DNA of 64,000 nt from Microcoleus vaginatus HSN003. Lineage in GTDB: Bacteria; Cyanobacteriota; Cyanobacteriia; Cyanobacteriales; Microcoleaceae. The notes under the pieces were generated by a model. The model did not search any database. It was not told the DNA's origin and saw only the letters and a program-made list of their open reading frames with translations. Of the stretch, positions 19,501 through 28,949 are shown piece by piece. Every line of letters begins with the position of its first letter. Position 1 is the stretch's first letter. The translations under genes were made by a program, and so were the position numbers. Location: positions 5,642,001-5,706,000 of the forward strand of contig NZ_CP031705.1 in NCBI RefSeq assembly GCF_022701255.1, read 5' to 3'.

Positions 19501-22500
19501 TTTATTTGCAACGGTTGATGGTATTGATTTGCTAATAGTTAAAGGCGAGCCACTGCCGGAATTTGACGTGCAAGCGCCGATGTTGAGTTTGCCGTATATT
19601 CTTGGTACAAATCTGGAAACAATACCGGCAAATACTGCTTATTTATCTCCGCCAGCGGGTGCTGAATTTGGACTTTTGCCCGATCGCAATTTGAAAGTGG
19701 GGATTGTCTGGGCGGGGAATCCAAAACACCGCAAAAACAAGCAGCGTTCTTGCAGTTTAAGCCAGTTTCTGCCGCTTTTGGACGTTTCGGGGGTAAGTTT
19801 TTACAGCTTGCAGAAAGAGGTTTCCGAGGCCGATCGCGCGCTGTTGAATCAAACGTCGATCGTAGATTTGAGCCCGCATTTTGGTGATTTTGCCGATACT
19901 GCGGCTGCGATCGCCAAACTGGATTTAGTTATTAGTGTGGATACCGCTGTCGCCCATTTGGCGGGCGCTTTGGGCAAACAGGTGTGGATTTTGCTGGCGT
20001 TTTCGCCGGATTGGCGGTGGCTGTTGGAGCGTGAAGATAGTCCTTGGTATCCAAGCGCAAGGCTGTTCCGGCAGCATCAGCGGGGCGACTGGGAAAACGT
20101 TTTCGATCGGGTTGCGGAAGCTCTAGGCGCTGTTGCTGCTGCATTTGTGCCGTCAGATTCGGCGGATGCAGAGTTTCGGTTGGGCGTGGATTTGCAGCAA
20201 CAAGCCGATTTTGGCGGTGCGATCGAATGTTATGAGCGAGCGATCGCGATCAATCCTAATTACGCAGCCGCGCACAGCAATTTAGGCGTTGTCAAGCAAC
20301 AAGCGGGCAGGCTCCCAGAGGCGATCGCGCACTACCGACAAGCGCTAGCAATCGACGGGAATTTGGCGGAAACTGCGAGCAATTTGGGTAGCGCGCTCGC
20401 AGAAGCAGGGGAGACTGAAGAGGCGATCGCAGAATACGAGCGGGCGCTTTCTTTGAACCCGAATTGCGCGGAAGCGCTGATTAATTTGGGTTTGTTGCGG
20501 GAAGAGCAAGGGGATGTGGCGGAGGCTATAAGCTGCTACGAGCAAGCGATTCAAGTCAATCCTAATTGCGCGGTGGCTTATTTGAATTTGGGAATTGCTT
20601 TGGAGGCACAAGGGGAGGAAGCGGGCGCGAATTACGAACGGGCGATCGCGAATTATGAACGGGCGATCGCGATCGAGCCAAATTATGTGGAGGCCCTGCA
20701 CAACTTAGCATACGCCTCGATCCGCCAGGGCAAAATTGACCGCGCGATCGCATACTACGAGCGATCGACTGCACTGCAACCGGATTTAGCAGAAACTCTG
20801 ATCGGTTTGGGGAGTTCCCTGCAACAGCAAGACAAGTTAAATGAGGCTCTGGCCGTTTGCCAGCAAGCGATTCAGCAATTGCCAGCCAGTGCACAGGCTC
20901 GCTGCAATCTAGGAATTGTCCTGCAGAAACAGGGCAAAATTGAAGATGCGATCGCCTGCTATCAGCAAGCTTTGAGCCTCAAACCCGACTTTCCTGAAGC
21001 TTTGAACAATCTCGGCAAAGCTTTTGAGGAAGCGGGAAAAATGGCAGAGGCGATCGATTGTTACCGTCGGGCGATCGAACTCAAACCCGGTTATATCAAT
21101 CCCCTCACCAGTTTGGGAAGTGCTTTGCACGATCGCGGCCAATTTGCAGATGCTGTCACCTATTACAGCCAAGCAGTTAAATTCAATGTCGGGAATCCCG
21201 AATCTCACCTAAATTTAGGTTTAGCGTTGCTGCTGGCGGGAGACTTTCAGCGCGGTTTTTACGAGTACGAATGGCGACTCCTAGTTAAAGAAAAACAGTT
21301 CCGATTCCACAACTTTATTCAGCCACTTTGGGATGGTAAAAGTTTGGAAGGACAAACTATTTTGCTTTGCCCGGAACAGGGTTTAGGCGATGCAATTCAG
21401 TTTATCCGCTACGCAGATTTAGTCAAGCAAAAAGGCGGTAGGGTAATTGTTTGGTGTTTGCCGCACTTGGAGCGCTTGTTTGCACAAGTTTCGGGAATCG
21501 ATGGGTTAATAGTTAATCCAGAGGATGCGCCGGATTTTCAAGTTCACGCGCAGCTAATGAGTTTGCCTCACCTTCTGGGAACAACTTTAGAAACTATACC
21601 GGCAAAAGTTCCTTATTTAGCTCCGCCGCCCGGTTGGGAATTTACTCTTAGTCCAACTCCTAATTTGAAAGTAGGGATTGTGTGGTCTGGAAATCCTAAA
21701 AATTCCCAAAATAAGGTGCGATCGTTACCCCTAAATTTGTTGACAAAACTGTTAGATATTCCCGGAGCCGAATTTTACAGTTTGCAAAAGGAAATGACAG
21801 CAGACGCTCGCGCTTTGTTAGAGCAAATGCCAGTAACAGATTTAAGCTCTTATTTGCACGACTTGGGGGATACTGCGGCGGCAATCTCGGCTCTGGATTT
21901 AGTGATTTCTGTAGATACTTGTGTTGCACACTTGGCTGGTGCTTTGGGCAAACCCGTGTGGATTTTGCTCTGTTTTGTGCCGGATTGGCGGTGGATGTTG
22001 CAACGCGAGGATAGTCCTTGGTATCCCACGGCGCGGCTGTTTCGCCAGTCAACAGGGGGAGATTGGGAAGGAGTTTTAGAAGAAGCTGCTTTGGCGCTGA
22101 GAGAAAGAATTGTCCAGCATAAACCAGCTATACCGCCAAGAGAAACTCAAACCAATATTGATTTATATCAAAAACAGTTCAATCAGGGAAATATTCTCAA
22201 GTCGCAAGGAAGATTGCCCGAGGCGATCGCTTATTTTAAAAATGCTTTAGTTTTGCAGCCGAACTCGATAGAGGCTACCACTAATTTGGCAGTGACGCTG
22301 CACCAAACAGGCGATTTAGCCGAAGCTGCCACCTATTATCAGCGCGCGATCGAAATCGACCCTAACTGCGCTCAAGCCCAGAATAACTTGGGTATTTTGC
22401 TGCAAGCTCAAGGCAATATAATGGCGGCTATATCTTGCTTTCAAAAGGCGATCGCCCTGAATCCGGTGTACGTCAAAGCTGTCAACAATCTCGGCGCTAC

Positions 22501-25500
22501 ACTCCAGCAGCAGGGGGATTTGCCGACTGCGATCGCGTGTTTTCATCAAGCACTTTCCGTCAATTCTAATTACGTGCCAGCGCTCATAAATTTGGGTGAG
22601 GCGATGCAAGCAAAATGTCAGTTAACCGAGGCAGAACGGCTTTACGAACGTGCAATTGAAGCAGAACCGAATAATCCTACAGGACACTATCACCTGGGAA
22701 CGTTATGCTTAGGGGTGGGAAAAATAGAACAGGCAATTTCTAGCTTGGAACGAGCCATATCTTTGCACCCTAATTATCTAGAAGCTCTTACTAATTTAGG
22801 CAGTGCTGTTGAACAATTAGGAGACGTAAACCGAGCACTTTTGTGTTACAGTAAAGCTATAGAAATTGATGCAAATTGTGTTAAAGCTCACTTCAATTTA
22901 AGCTTAGTCTTGCTGTTGACTGGGGACTTGCCACGCGGTTTAGCTGAATACGAGTGGCGCTGGCAAACAGAACAGGCGAAAAAATTACCACGGTTGAATT
23001 TTGAGCAACCAGTTTGGGATGGTTCAGATTTGAACGGCCAAACTATTTTGCTCCGATCCGAACAAGGTTTGGGCGATGCCATTCAATTTGTGCGATACGC
23101 GGCAACTGTGCAGCAGAAAGGCGGCAAAGTAATCATTTCTTGTTATCAAGAACTGAAGCGTTTATTTAAGCAGATTCCTGGCATCGAACAAGTGGCTGTT
23201 CGGATGGATGAATTGCCGGATTTTCAAGTGCAAGCACCGCTGATGAGTTTGCCTCATATTCTGGGAACAAATTTAGAAAATATACCGGCAAATGTTCCTT
23301 ATTTAGCTGCGCCGCCGAATTGGCAATTTTCCCTAAATTCCGATCGCAATTTCAAAGTTGGGATTGCGTGGGCGGGAAGTTCGGAACATTTGAAGGATTT
23401 TCAGCGATCGAGCGATTTAAGCTATTTCCTGACATTGTTAGATATTCCCGGTGTAAGTTTTTACAGTCTTCAGAAAGAAACGTCGGCGGAAAATCGTACT
23501 TTGTTAACTCAAATTCCCGTGATAGATTTGAGCGACAATTTGAACGATTTTGCCGATACTGCGGCGGTGATATCGCAACTAGATTTAGTAATTTGCGTGG
23601 ATACTGCTGTCGCGCACTTAGCCGGTGCTTTGGGTAAACCCGTATGGATTTTGCTGTGTTTTATGCCGGATTGGCGGTGGATGTTGGAACGCGAGGACAG
23701 CCCTTGGTATCCGACGGCGCGACTGTTTCGGCAGCAAACACCGGGCGATTGGGAGGAAGTATTCGATCGCATAAAAACAGCCTTAAAACACCTAATTTCT
23801 ACTCGTCCCCAAGCTGTGCCTGGTAAGGAAGATACCGAAGCTTCGCCTCGATTTTCTCTATCGCCCGCCCAGGTACAATTTCACATAGCAAATGCCTTAG
23901 AAAAACAAGGTAAAAAAGCAGAGGCAGCCGCTCGTTACGAACAAGTAATTGCCGCCTCCCCCAGCCACGCCGAAGCCCACAGTTATTTAGGTTATCTCAA
24001 ACAGGAAAACGGGCAAATAGCCGAGGCTATTGCTCATTACCAAAAATCGCTAAAAATCAATTCTAACCAGGCTGAAACTAACTTATATTTGGGTTCTGCC
24101 CTGGAAGAACAGGGACAAGTCACAGAGGCGATCGACTTTTATAATAAAGCAATTCAACTACGTCCCAACTCGCCCAATTGGCGCTTGAGACTAGCCTTAG
24201 CTTTGCTTTTAACGGGAAATTATGAGCGCGGTTTTGCGGAGTACGAATCGCGCTGGCACACTGAACAATTGGATCAGCGCTCTTTTGAGCAACCACTTTG
24301 GGACGGCTCGGATTTGCAGGGAAAAACAATTTTATTGCACCCGGAACAAGGTTTTGGCGATACGATACAATTTATCCGCTACGCACCTTTAGTTAAGCAA
24401 AAAGGTGGCAAAGTTATTGTTGCTTGTCATGTCTTGCTGAAGCGTTTGTTTGAAGGAATTGCAGGAGTCGATCGAGTAGGAGTCAAGCCGAGCGATTTGA
24501 TAGATTTTCAAGTGCAAGCCCCGCTGCTAAGTTTGCCGCGAATTCTGGGAACGACTTTGGAAAATATACCGGCGAATATTCCTTATTTAGCTCCGCCACA
24601 GGATTTTAAATTTTCCCTAGAGGCGAACAATAAACTCAAAGTAGGTATTGTGTGGGCGGGCGGCCCGCTGCACCGCAACAATCATCGGCGATCGTGTAAA
24701 TTGAGCGATTTTCTGAAATTTGTAGATGTTCCGGGAGTGAGTTTTTACAGTCTTCAGAAAGATTTGTCAGCGGGCGATTCCCTACAGGATAGCAGCGCTT
24801 CACGCACTTTATTAAAGCAATACAAAATTGAAGATTTAAGCGAACATTGTGTCGATTTTGCCGACACCGCAGCAATTATTTCGCAACTCGATTTAGTAAT
24901 TTGCGTAGATACTTCTGTGGCACATTTAGCCGGTGCTTTGGGCAAACCAGTCTGGATTTTGCTGTCTTTTGTTCCCGATTGGCGCTGGATGCTGGAACGC
25001 GAAGATAGCCCTTGGTATCCCACTGCGCGTCTGTTTCGCCAGCAAAAACCGGGTGATTGGGATGGAGTTTGCGATCGTATAAAAGCAGCCTTAGAACACT
25101 TAATCTCTACTGGTTCCCAGCCTCAGCCTGCTAACGCCGATTTTTATGCTCCGCCTCAAATCCAACCCCCAGAAACTCCCCCACAAATTACAGGAATCGG
25201 CATCAGTTGGCCGATCAGCATCACCAGCGGTTGGGGAATTTACGGCGTGAATTTAACACTACAACTGCTGCAAAATCCTGCCTGGGAAGTTGCACTTTTA
25301 GCACCGCCCTCAATTACCTCAGAATCGATGAATCCGCTGCATAAATCGCTGTTATTACCTGTAATTGAAAAGCAAAAAAAATTTCAGGAATTAGTAGCAG
25401 CCAATTCCGACAAACAAATCAGTTGTAATTTTCCCGTACTTTACGCTTTGGGGAATAATTTAGCATCCTCTGGAGTAGACAATCAAATTACCAGCGCTTG

Positions 25501-26371
25501 TCAAATAGGAGTCATATTTTTTGAAGACACGCGAATCACAGCAGAAGCACTAGAAACAGCCAAAAAATATAGCGTGATTGTGGCCGGTTCCAACTGGAAT
25601 GCCGATGTTTTGAGAAGCCACGGCTTGACTAATGTGGCGATGGTAAATCAAGGAATTGACCCAACAATTTTCCATCCTGCACCTAAATCTAATCTATTTG
25701 GCGATCGCTTCGTCATTTTCTCCGGCGGCAAACTGGAATATCGCAAAGGTCAAGATATTGTAATTGCCGCTTTCAAACGATTTCGCGCCAAACATCCAGA
25801 GGCTTTGTTACTAACAACATGGCACAACTTCTGGCCTCAGTATATGTTAGGAATCGAACAAACCGGAAACGTTGCGGGACTTCCCAATATCAACCGCGAC
25901 GGAAGTTTAGGAATTTCCCAATGGTTAGTGGCTAACGGTTTGCCGATTGACTCTTTTATCGACATCGGCTTAATTCCCAATCACCTCGCCGGACAAATTT
26001 TGCGAGAAGCCGACTGCGCTGTTTTCACCAACCGCTGCGAAGGAGGCACTAATTTAGTTGCGATGGAAAGTATGGCCTGCGGAATCCCGACTATTTTATC
26101 AGCAAATACGGGCCATTTAGACTTAATTTACAGCAACATTTGCTATCCTTTATCGAGCCAAGGACAAGTTAAACCTACTGGTGCTTTTTGCGGTGTAGAA
26201 GGTTGGGGAGAGTCTGATGTTGCAGAAGTTGTCGAGGCTTTGGAACAAGTTTATACTAATCGCGAAGAAGCAAAACGTCGCGGTTTAGCTGCGGCTAATT
26301 TTATGCTAGATTGGACTTGGGAAAAACAGGTTAAGCGCTTTCTTGATGTGATACTTAATGTGATGAGATAA
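16550..26371 (+). CDS. Giant TPR protein: five TPR/GT9-like modules plus C-terminal GT4 glycosyltransferase
   Basis: A 3,273-residue protein, no signal peptide or membrane helix. Five modules each have TPR repeats then a GT9-like domain: TPR about 18-290, GT 291-587; TPR 681-880, GT 882-1194; TPR 1206-1550, GT 1551-1854; TPR 1873-2113, GT 2114-2414; TPR 2441-2545, GT 2546-2851. Every GT-like domain repeats LLLxGDxxRGxxEYEWRW, EQGxGDxIQFIRYA, KVGIVWAG, a VDTxVAHLAGALGKPVW loop comparable to the nucleotide-sugar site of heptosyltransferases, and DSPWYPTARLFRQ. A different domain, GT4, fills 2881-3273 with EGGTNLVAMESMACGIPTIL (E-x8-E type donor site). Start 16550 (MASQKKIRKSA) avoids translating the purine tract upstream. 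Single TPR/GT units are common; five in tandem is not. It may glycosylate a protein or polymer in the cytosol. Substrate unknown. It converges with another glycosyltransferase fusion. Confidence 0.9.
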   Translation: MASQKKIRKSACTLGAEDSLKLAWEHHQAGRLLEAENLYRQIIEVQPESANVLCLLGIAARQQGKIAEAIDFYEQAIAQNRDFVEAHLNKANVLLDVREYQRAIASYQQVIKMQPNSALAYNNLGWAKQQLGEIDAAILYYQTALQFDPNLHETAHNLGHLFKQKNQLNEAIACYLHALKINPNLTYSLMGLGTVLQQQGKLAEAFNCYQQAVTIDPNNPEAHNNVGAFYHEQGNVKAAISYYRQALKLKPDFVEAINNLGHALVDLGEFQEAFSCHSRALELQPDNATAHLELSLTLLLFGDFQRGFAEYEWRWRTPQVSPRQFKQPVWDGSDLQGKTILLHVEQGFGDSIQFIRYAPILRSRGAKVMVACYPELMRLFATVPGIEYLSVSLEGLPEFDVHAPLMSLPRIVGTTLETIPANVPYLEPPAECKFALSSDAKLKVGIVWAGSPQRRKDYQRSCSLSDFIQFLDVPGIAFYSLQKNLSESDRTLLNQHLVPDLSPHLSDFADTASAISQLDLVISVDTAVAHLAGALGKPVWVLLSFAPDWRWLLDREDNPWYPTARLFRQTQPESWQELFEEVQAALSLFAIANTASYSEDYGHEPLDFVSLAMTGNNTPDLDSVALKMTGASVVKESKQIFGSASEGLAEGSAAKQSQGIETSIAIARGGDNPVVLEDLLRQAEQLMETGDREEAIALYEQIISIEPNCVQARINFGFLKQEKGELDAAIPHYREALAIDPNIPQTAYNLAKIFEEQGQVEEAIAHYKQALVAQPDFVPALINLAVALQEKGELVRAIELYRRALEIHPHSWEAYNNLATVLQEQGNLEDALEYYHKALELLPDFVEAINNLGRTFLEKGAVKDAISCYRRAIHLSPNHASAHLNLSLALLLVGDLENGLTEYEWRWQIKEFHTGHSCFLTGPENTVSAREYRPLWDGSDLVGKTILLHAEQGLGDSLQFIRYAAIVKNKGGRVIVGCYPQLHRLFATVDGIDLLIVKGEPLPEFDVQAPMLSLPYILGTNLETIPANTAYLSPPAGAEFGLLPDRNLKVGIVWAGNPKHRKNKQRSCSLSQFLPLLDVSGVSFYSLQKEVSEADRALLNQTSIVDLSPHFGDFADTAAAIAKLDLVISVDTAVAHLAGALGKQVWILLAFSPDWRWLLEREDSPWYPSARLFRQHQRGDWENVFDRVAEALGAVAAAFVPSDSADAEFRLGVDLQQQADFGGAIECYERAIAINPNYAAAHSNLGVVKQQAGRLPEAIAHYRQALAIDGNLAETASNLGSALAEAGETEEAIAEYERALSLNPNCAEALINLGLLREEQGDVAEAISCYEQAIQVNPNCAVAYLNLGIALEAQGEEAGANYERAIANYERAIAIEPNYVEALHNLAYASIRQGKIDRAIAYYERSTALQPDLAETLIGLGSSLQQQDKLNEALAVCQQAIQQLPASAQARCNLGIVLQKQGKIEDAIACYQQALSLKPDFPEALNNLGKAFEEAGKMAEAIDCYRRAIELKPGYINPLTSLGSALHDRGQFADAVTYYSQAVKFNVGNPESHLNLGLALLLAGDFQRGFYEYEWRLLVKEKQFRFHNFIQPLWDGKSLEGQTILLCPEQGLGDAIQFIRYADLVKQKGGRVIVWCLPHLERLFAQVSGIDGLIVNPEDAPDFQVHAQLMSLPHLLGTTLETIPAKVPYLAPPPGWEFTLSPTPNLKVGIVWSGNPKNSQNKVRSLPLNLLTKLLDIPGAEFYSLQKEMTADARALLEQMPVTDLSSYLHDLGDTAAAISALDLVISVDTCVAHLAGALGKPVWILLCFVPDWRWMLQREDSPWYPTARLFRQSTGGDWEGVLEEAALALRERIVQHKPAIPPRETQTNIDLYQKQFNQGNILKSQGRLPEAIAYFKNALVLQPNSIEATTNLAVTLHQTGDLAEAATYYQRAIEIDPNCAQAQNNLGILLQAQGNIMAAISCFQKAIALNPVYVKAVNNLGATLQQQGDLPTAIACFHQALSVNSNYVPALINLGEAMQAKCQLTEAERLYERAIEAEPNNPTGHYHLGTLCLGVGKIEQAISSLERAISLHPNYLEALTNLGSAVEQLGDVNRALLCYSKAIEIDANCVKAHFNLSLVLLLTGDLPRGLAEYEWRWQTEQAKKLPRLNFEQPVWDGSDLNGQTILLRSEQGLGDAIQFVRYAATVQQKGGKVIISCYQELKRLFKQIPGIEQVAVRMDELPDFQVQAPLMSLPHILGTNLENIPANVPYLAAPPNWQFSLNSDRNFKVGIAWAGSSEHLKDFQRSSDLSYFLTLLDIPGVSFYSLQKETSAENRTLLTQIPVIDLSDNLNDFADTAAVISQLDLVICVDTAVAHLAGALGKPVWILLCFMPDWRWMLEREDSPWYPTARLFRQQTPGDWEEVFDRIKTALKHLISTRPQAVPGKEDTEASPRFSLSPAQVQFHIANALEKQGKKAEAAARYEQVIAASPSHAEAHSYLGYLKQENGQIAEAIAHYQKSLKINSNQAETNLYLGSALEEQGQVTEAIDFYNKAIQLRPNSPNWRLRLALALLLTGNYERGFAEYESRWHTEQLDQRSFEQPLWDGSDLQGKTILLHPEQGFGDTIQFIRYAPLVKQKGGKVIVACHVLLKRLFEGIAGVDRVGVKPSDLIDFQVQAPLLSLPRILGTTLENIPANIPYLAPPQDFKFSLEANNKLKVGIVWAGGPLHRNNHRRSCKLSDFLKFVDVPGVSFYSLQKDLSAGDSLQDSSASRTLLKQYKIEDLSEHCVDFADTAAIISQLDLVICVDTSVAHLAGALGKPVWILLSFVPDWRWMLEREDSPWYPTARLFRQQKPGDWDGVCDRIKAALEHLISTGSQPQPANADFYAPPQIQPPETPPQITGIGISWPISITSGWGIYGVNLTLQLLQNPAWEVALLAPPSITSESMNPLHKSLLLPVIEKQKKFQELVAANSDKQISCNFPVLYALGNNLASSGVDNQITSACQIGVIFFEDTRITAEALETAKKYSVIVAGSNWNADVLRSHGLTNVAMVNQGIDPTIFHPAPKSNLFGDRFVIFSGGKLEYRKGQDIVIAAFKRFRAKHPEALLLTTWHNFWPQYMLGIEQTGNVAGLPNINRDGSLGISQWLVANGLPIDSFIDIGLIPNHLAGQILREADCAVFTNRCEGGTNLVAMESMACGIPTILSANTGHLDLIYSNICYPLSSQGQVKPTGAFCGVEGWGESDVAEVVEALEQVYTNREEAKRRGLAAANFMLDWTWEKQVKRFLDVILNVMR

Positions 26372-26421
26372 GACGGCGGTTGCAACCGCGTCTACACAAA
26401 CGAAGTCCGCCTTCGCGGACT
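26372..26421. terminator. Hairpins between converging glycosyltransferase genes
   Basis: A near-palindrome GACGGCGGTTGCAACCGCGTC (21 bases, written here as two halves GACGGCGGTTG and CAACCGCGTC) lies at 26372-26392, and a stem-loop AGTCCGC-CTTC-GCGGACT at 26404-26421. Both face the stop codons of the two long converging genes and can end transcription. The second looks like a dispersed cyanobacterial repeat. Confidence 0.6.
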
Positions 26422-26485
26422 AAAGAATAAAGAGGGTAAAAAGCCCAAATTGGGTATTATTACAGGTAATCTGCCGCACTTAATA

Positions 26486-28924
26486 TTATTTCAACTTTTG
26501 AAACCACACTCCTGTTTCATCAATCGTATGCAGAGAAAATGACTCGCCTTTCATCATCTCAAAATCTTGTACTGCTTGCTTGCAGCCCTCCCAGTGTCCG
26601 TAATCATCAACTTGAATAAAACCATTAGAAATCACGCTGTCATAAAGCGTATTAAATATATCCATTGTTGATTCATACCAATCTCCATCAGCGTGCAGAA
26701 ACGCAATACTTCCTATTGCTAACTTGTGTGTGGGTAAAGTCTGGGCGAATAATCCCTTAACCGGTACAACAATATCTCTAACTTGCAGTAATTCACAAAT
26801 TTTATCCAAATTTTCACTAATTGAAGCTTTGAGAGTTCCTTCGCCAAAACCGGTAAGATTGGCAGGTATTCCCTGATGTCGATCGATCTCCGTAGGTGCG
26901 GGCATTCCTTCAAACGTATCAAAAGCATACAGCACTCTCGGACGGCGGCTGTAATGTTTAATTACAAATGCTATCAATGCTGCTGAGCCGCCTTTGCAAG
27001 TTCCACATTCTACAAAATTTCCCGGCAAATCTTCCACACATATTTGCTTTGCCAAACAATACAGAGAAAACAGTCTCGATTCGCTAAGCAGCGTATAGGG
27101 GCGAACAATTGAAAAAATATTTTTAAAGTTTGTAGGAAAAGTTTGCAGTGATGATGTGCTGCTTTGAATAATTGTCTGTAATTTTGGCTGTTGTAACGTT
27201 GGCAATTTTTGTTGAGGAAACTCTTTGCTAACGGGCATACCGCTGACTGAATAATCCTGCAAATGTGCTGGCAACTGCCAGGAAATATTGGGGTCTGGTT
27301 GATGTTTTACTGGCTCGACATTACCCCGCCAAGCTGCACCCATAATTTGCATTGTTTGATAAATTACAGTATGCCATCCTCTTTGCTTAAAGTAATCTAA
27401 ACCTCGCGCCACAGCAGGAGCAGCTAAGTCGTGAAATAAAATTATCGCATCTTGTTCAGCAAGTTTTTCGCAAACAATTGCGTCATTTAATGGGCCCTCA
27501 CCTTCGTGCTCTCCATCAATAAAAATCAACGACCATTTGCGGTTGAATTGAGCGGCAAAATTTGCTACTCTTTGGGGGCTGTAACCGGGGATTAGCTCGA
27601 TGGTCGTTTGCACTCCCGAGGCATTGAGAGCTTGTTGAATTGAATCGATTACACTTTGCCTAATATCATCTCGTTCTAATAGCGGATCAACAACATCTAA
27701 GGCAACTCCGGCGAGCGCTAAGTGACAGGCAGACCACCCTAGCCAGCAGCCTATTTCTAATGCTTTTTTACCTTTAAATTGCAGAGCTGTATTATAAAGG
27801 ATGTGTGCTTCGTCTCGGCTGAGAAATCCGACTGAGTTAGCACGGCGATCGACATACCAATTGTGCTTAATCTCCCGGCGCAAATAAGGCCACGAACAAG
27901 TCTGAGTATCGCCAACAATCATGTTGGGAAAGTACGCATCTGGGAGAATAACTTTCAATCCAGGCGAGACGTAATCTCCGGTAGGCAACAAAGTATTGTT
28001 TGTGATTTCCGATAACCGTGGTAATGTCTTTTTTTCTCCTGTGAACTTAGGAAAGTGTGGCTTGTTTATCGGTGGGTAGCGGAGACTAATTTCTATGTGA
28101 TTTGCGTCCGTTGTTTCTAATTTTACCAAGTCGTGCTTGTGGCCAGTCATGTGCAGAATGCCGATCGACTTATGCGGCAAATACGGCTCCACAAAACAGG
28201 CTTGGTGCTTGTCCCAAACGGGCAAACCAAAGTTACAGCTCCAATTGCACCAAGCCGGCAGCATCTCTGTTTTGTAAAATAATTCTGTGCCGTAAACTAA
28301 GCGATTTAAGGCTATTTGGTCAGTCATTAAAGAGACGTGCTGCTGTAATCCTTGTTCCAAATATTCCTCCCAAACTTCCCAGTGCCGAGCATCTTTTTTT
28401 AGAGCAAAAACACCAGCATTTATGGTAGGATAGCTGTGCAACTGTTGGGCTACTTCTTCGCCAAAAGCTGCCTGATAATCGCGGTAAACAAATTGCCCGT
28501 ACCAAGGGAGTTTGCCGTAAGCTAAATAATAACCCCGGTCGAGTTCTGGAACAACTGCTAAACCGCGTTTATCTGCGCCTTTAATTAACAGATCAACAGC
28601 TTGCCAATCTTGCACCCAAGCATCGGCATCTATCCAAAGGTAGATGTCGAAATTGGGAAAATATCGACGGAGAAACGGACGCGCTAAAAGTCCTTTGAGA
28701 TAGTGAGGGGCTTCATTTTTGCCGGGAAAGTTAAAGTCCCAATCTGGCTTTTGAATAAAATTAACTTGTGTTTCCAGCCACTGCAACTGTTGGGGAGTGC
28801 AGCCGAGATCGAAAAAGCCGATCGCCACATTTTCACCCTCGGGTTTTTCCCGCACCGATAAAATAGTGCCTCGCACCAATTCAAAGTAATTTGCATCGGC
28901 GGCCGTGATGATGATAATCTGCAT
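26486..28924 (-). CDS. Three-domain glycosyltransferase / methyltransferase / TylF-type O-methyltransferase
   Basis: An 812-residue cytosolic fusion. Residues 1-300 look like a GT-A glycosyltransferase: IIIITAADANYFELVRGTIL at the start, a metal-binding DAD at 99-101 in YLWIDADAWVQ, and NAGVFALKKDARHWEVWEEY. Residues about 380-545 are a class I SAM methyltransferase (ALEIGCWLGWSACHLALAG; SLIFIDGEHEGEGPLNDAIV; ILFHDLAAPAVARGL). Residues about 600-812 are a second methyltransferase of the TylF/macrocin O-methyltransferase family (GNFVECGTCKGGSAALIAFV; YAFDTFEGMPAPTE; IAFLHADGDWYESTMDIFNT; QVDDYGHWEGC). The chain could add a sugar and methylate it. The convergent TPR/GT giant suggests a shared glycan pathway (inference). 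Both SAM-binding glycine motifs and the DxD are intact. Acceptor unknown. Confidence 0.88.
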   Translation of the reverse strand: MQIIIITAADANYFELVRGTILSVREKPEGENVAIGFFDLGCTPQQLQWLETQVNFIQKPDWDFNFPGKNEAPHYLKGLLARPFLRRYFPNFDIYLWIDADAWVQDWQAVDLLIKGADKRGLAVVPELDRGYYLAYGKLPWYGQFVYRDYQAAFGEEVAQQLHSYPTINAGVFALKKDARHWEVWEEYLEQGLQQHVSLMTDQIALNRLVYGTELFYKTEMLPAWCNWSCNFGLPVWDKHQACFVEPYLPHKSIGILHMTGHKHDLVKLETTDANHIEISLRYPPINKPHFPKFTGEKKTLPRLSEITNNTLLPTGDYVSPGLKVILPDAYFPNMIVGDTQTCSWPYLRREIKHNWYVDRRANSVGFLSRDEAHILYNTALQFKGKKALEIGCWLGWSACHLALAGVALDVVDPLLERDDIRQSVIDSIQQALNASGVQTTIELIPGYSPQRVANFAAQFNRKWSLIFIDGEHEGEGPLNDAIVCEKLAEQDAIILFHDLAAPAVARGLDYFKQRGWHTVIYQTMQIMGAAWRGNVEPVKHQPDPNISWQLPAHLQDYSVSGMPVSKEFPQQKLPTLQQPKLQTIIQSSTSSLQTFPTNFKNIFSIVRPYTLLSESRLFSLYCLAKQICVEDLPGNFVECGTCKGGSAALIAFVIKHYSRRPRVLYAFDTFEGMPAPTEIDRHQGIPANLTGFGEGTLKASISENLDKICELLQVRDIVVPVKGLFAQTLPTHKLAIGSIAFLHADGDWYESTMDIFNTLYDSVISNGFIQVDDYGHWEGCKQAVQDFEMMKGESFSLHTIDETGVWFQKLK

Positions 28925-28949
28925 AAAATTAAATATAACTGAGATATTA

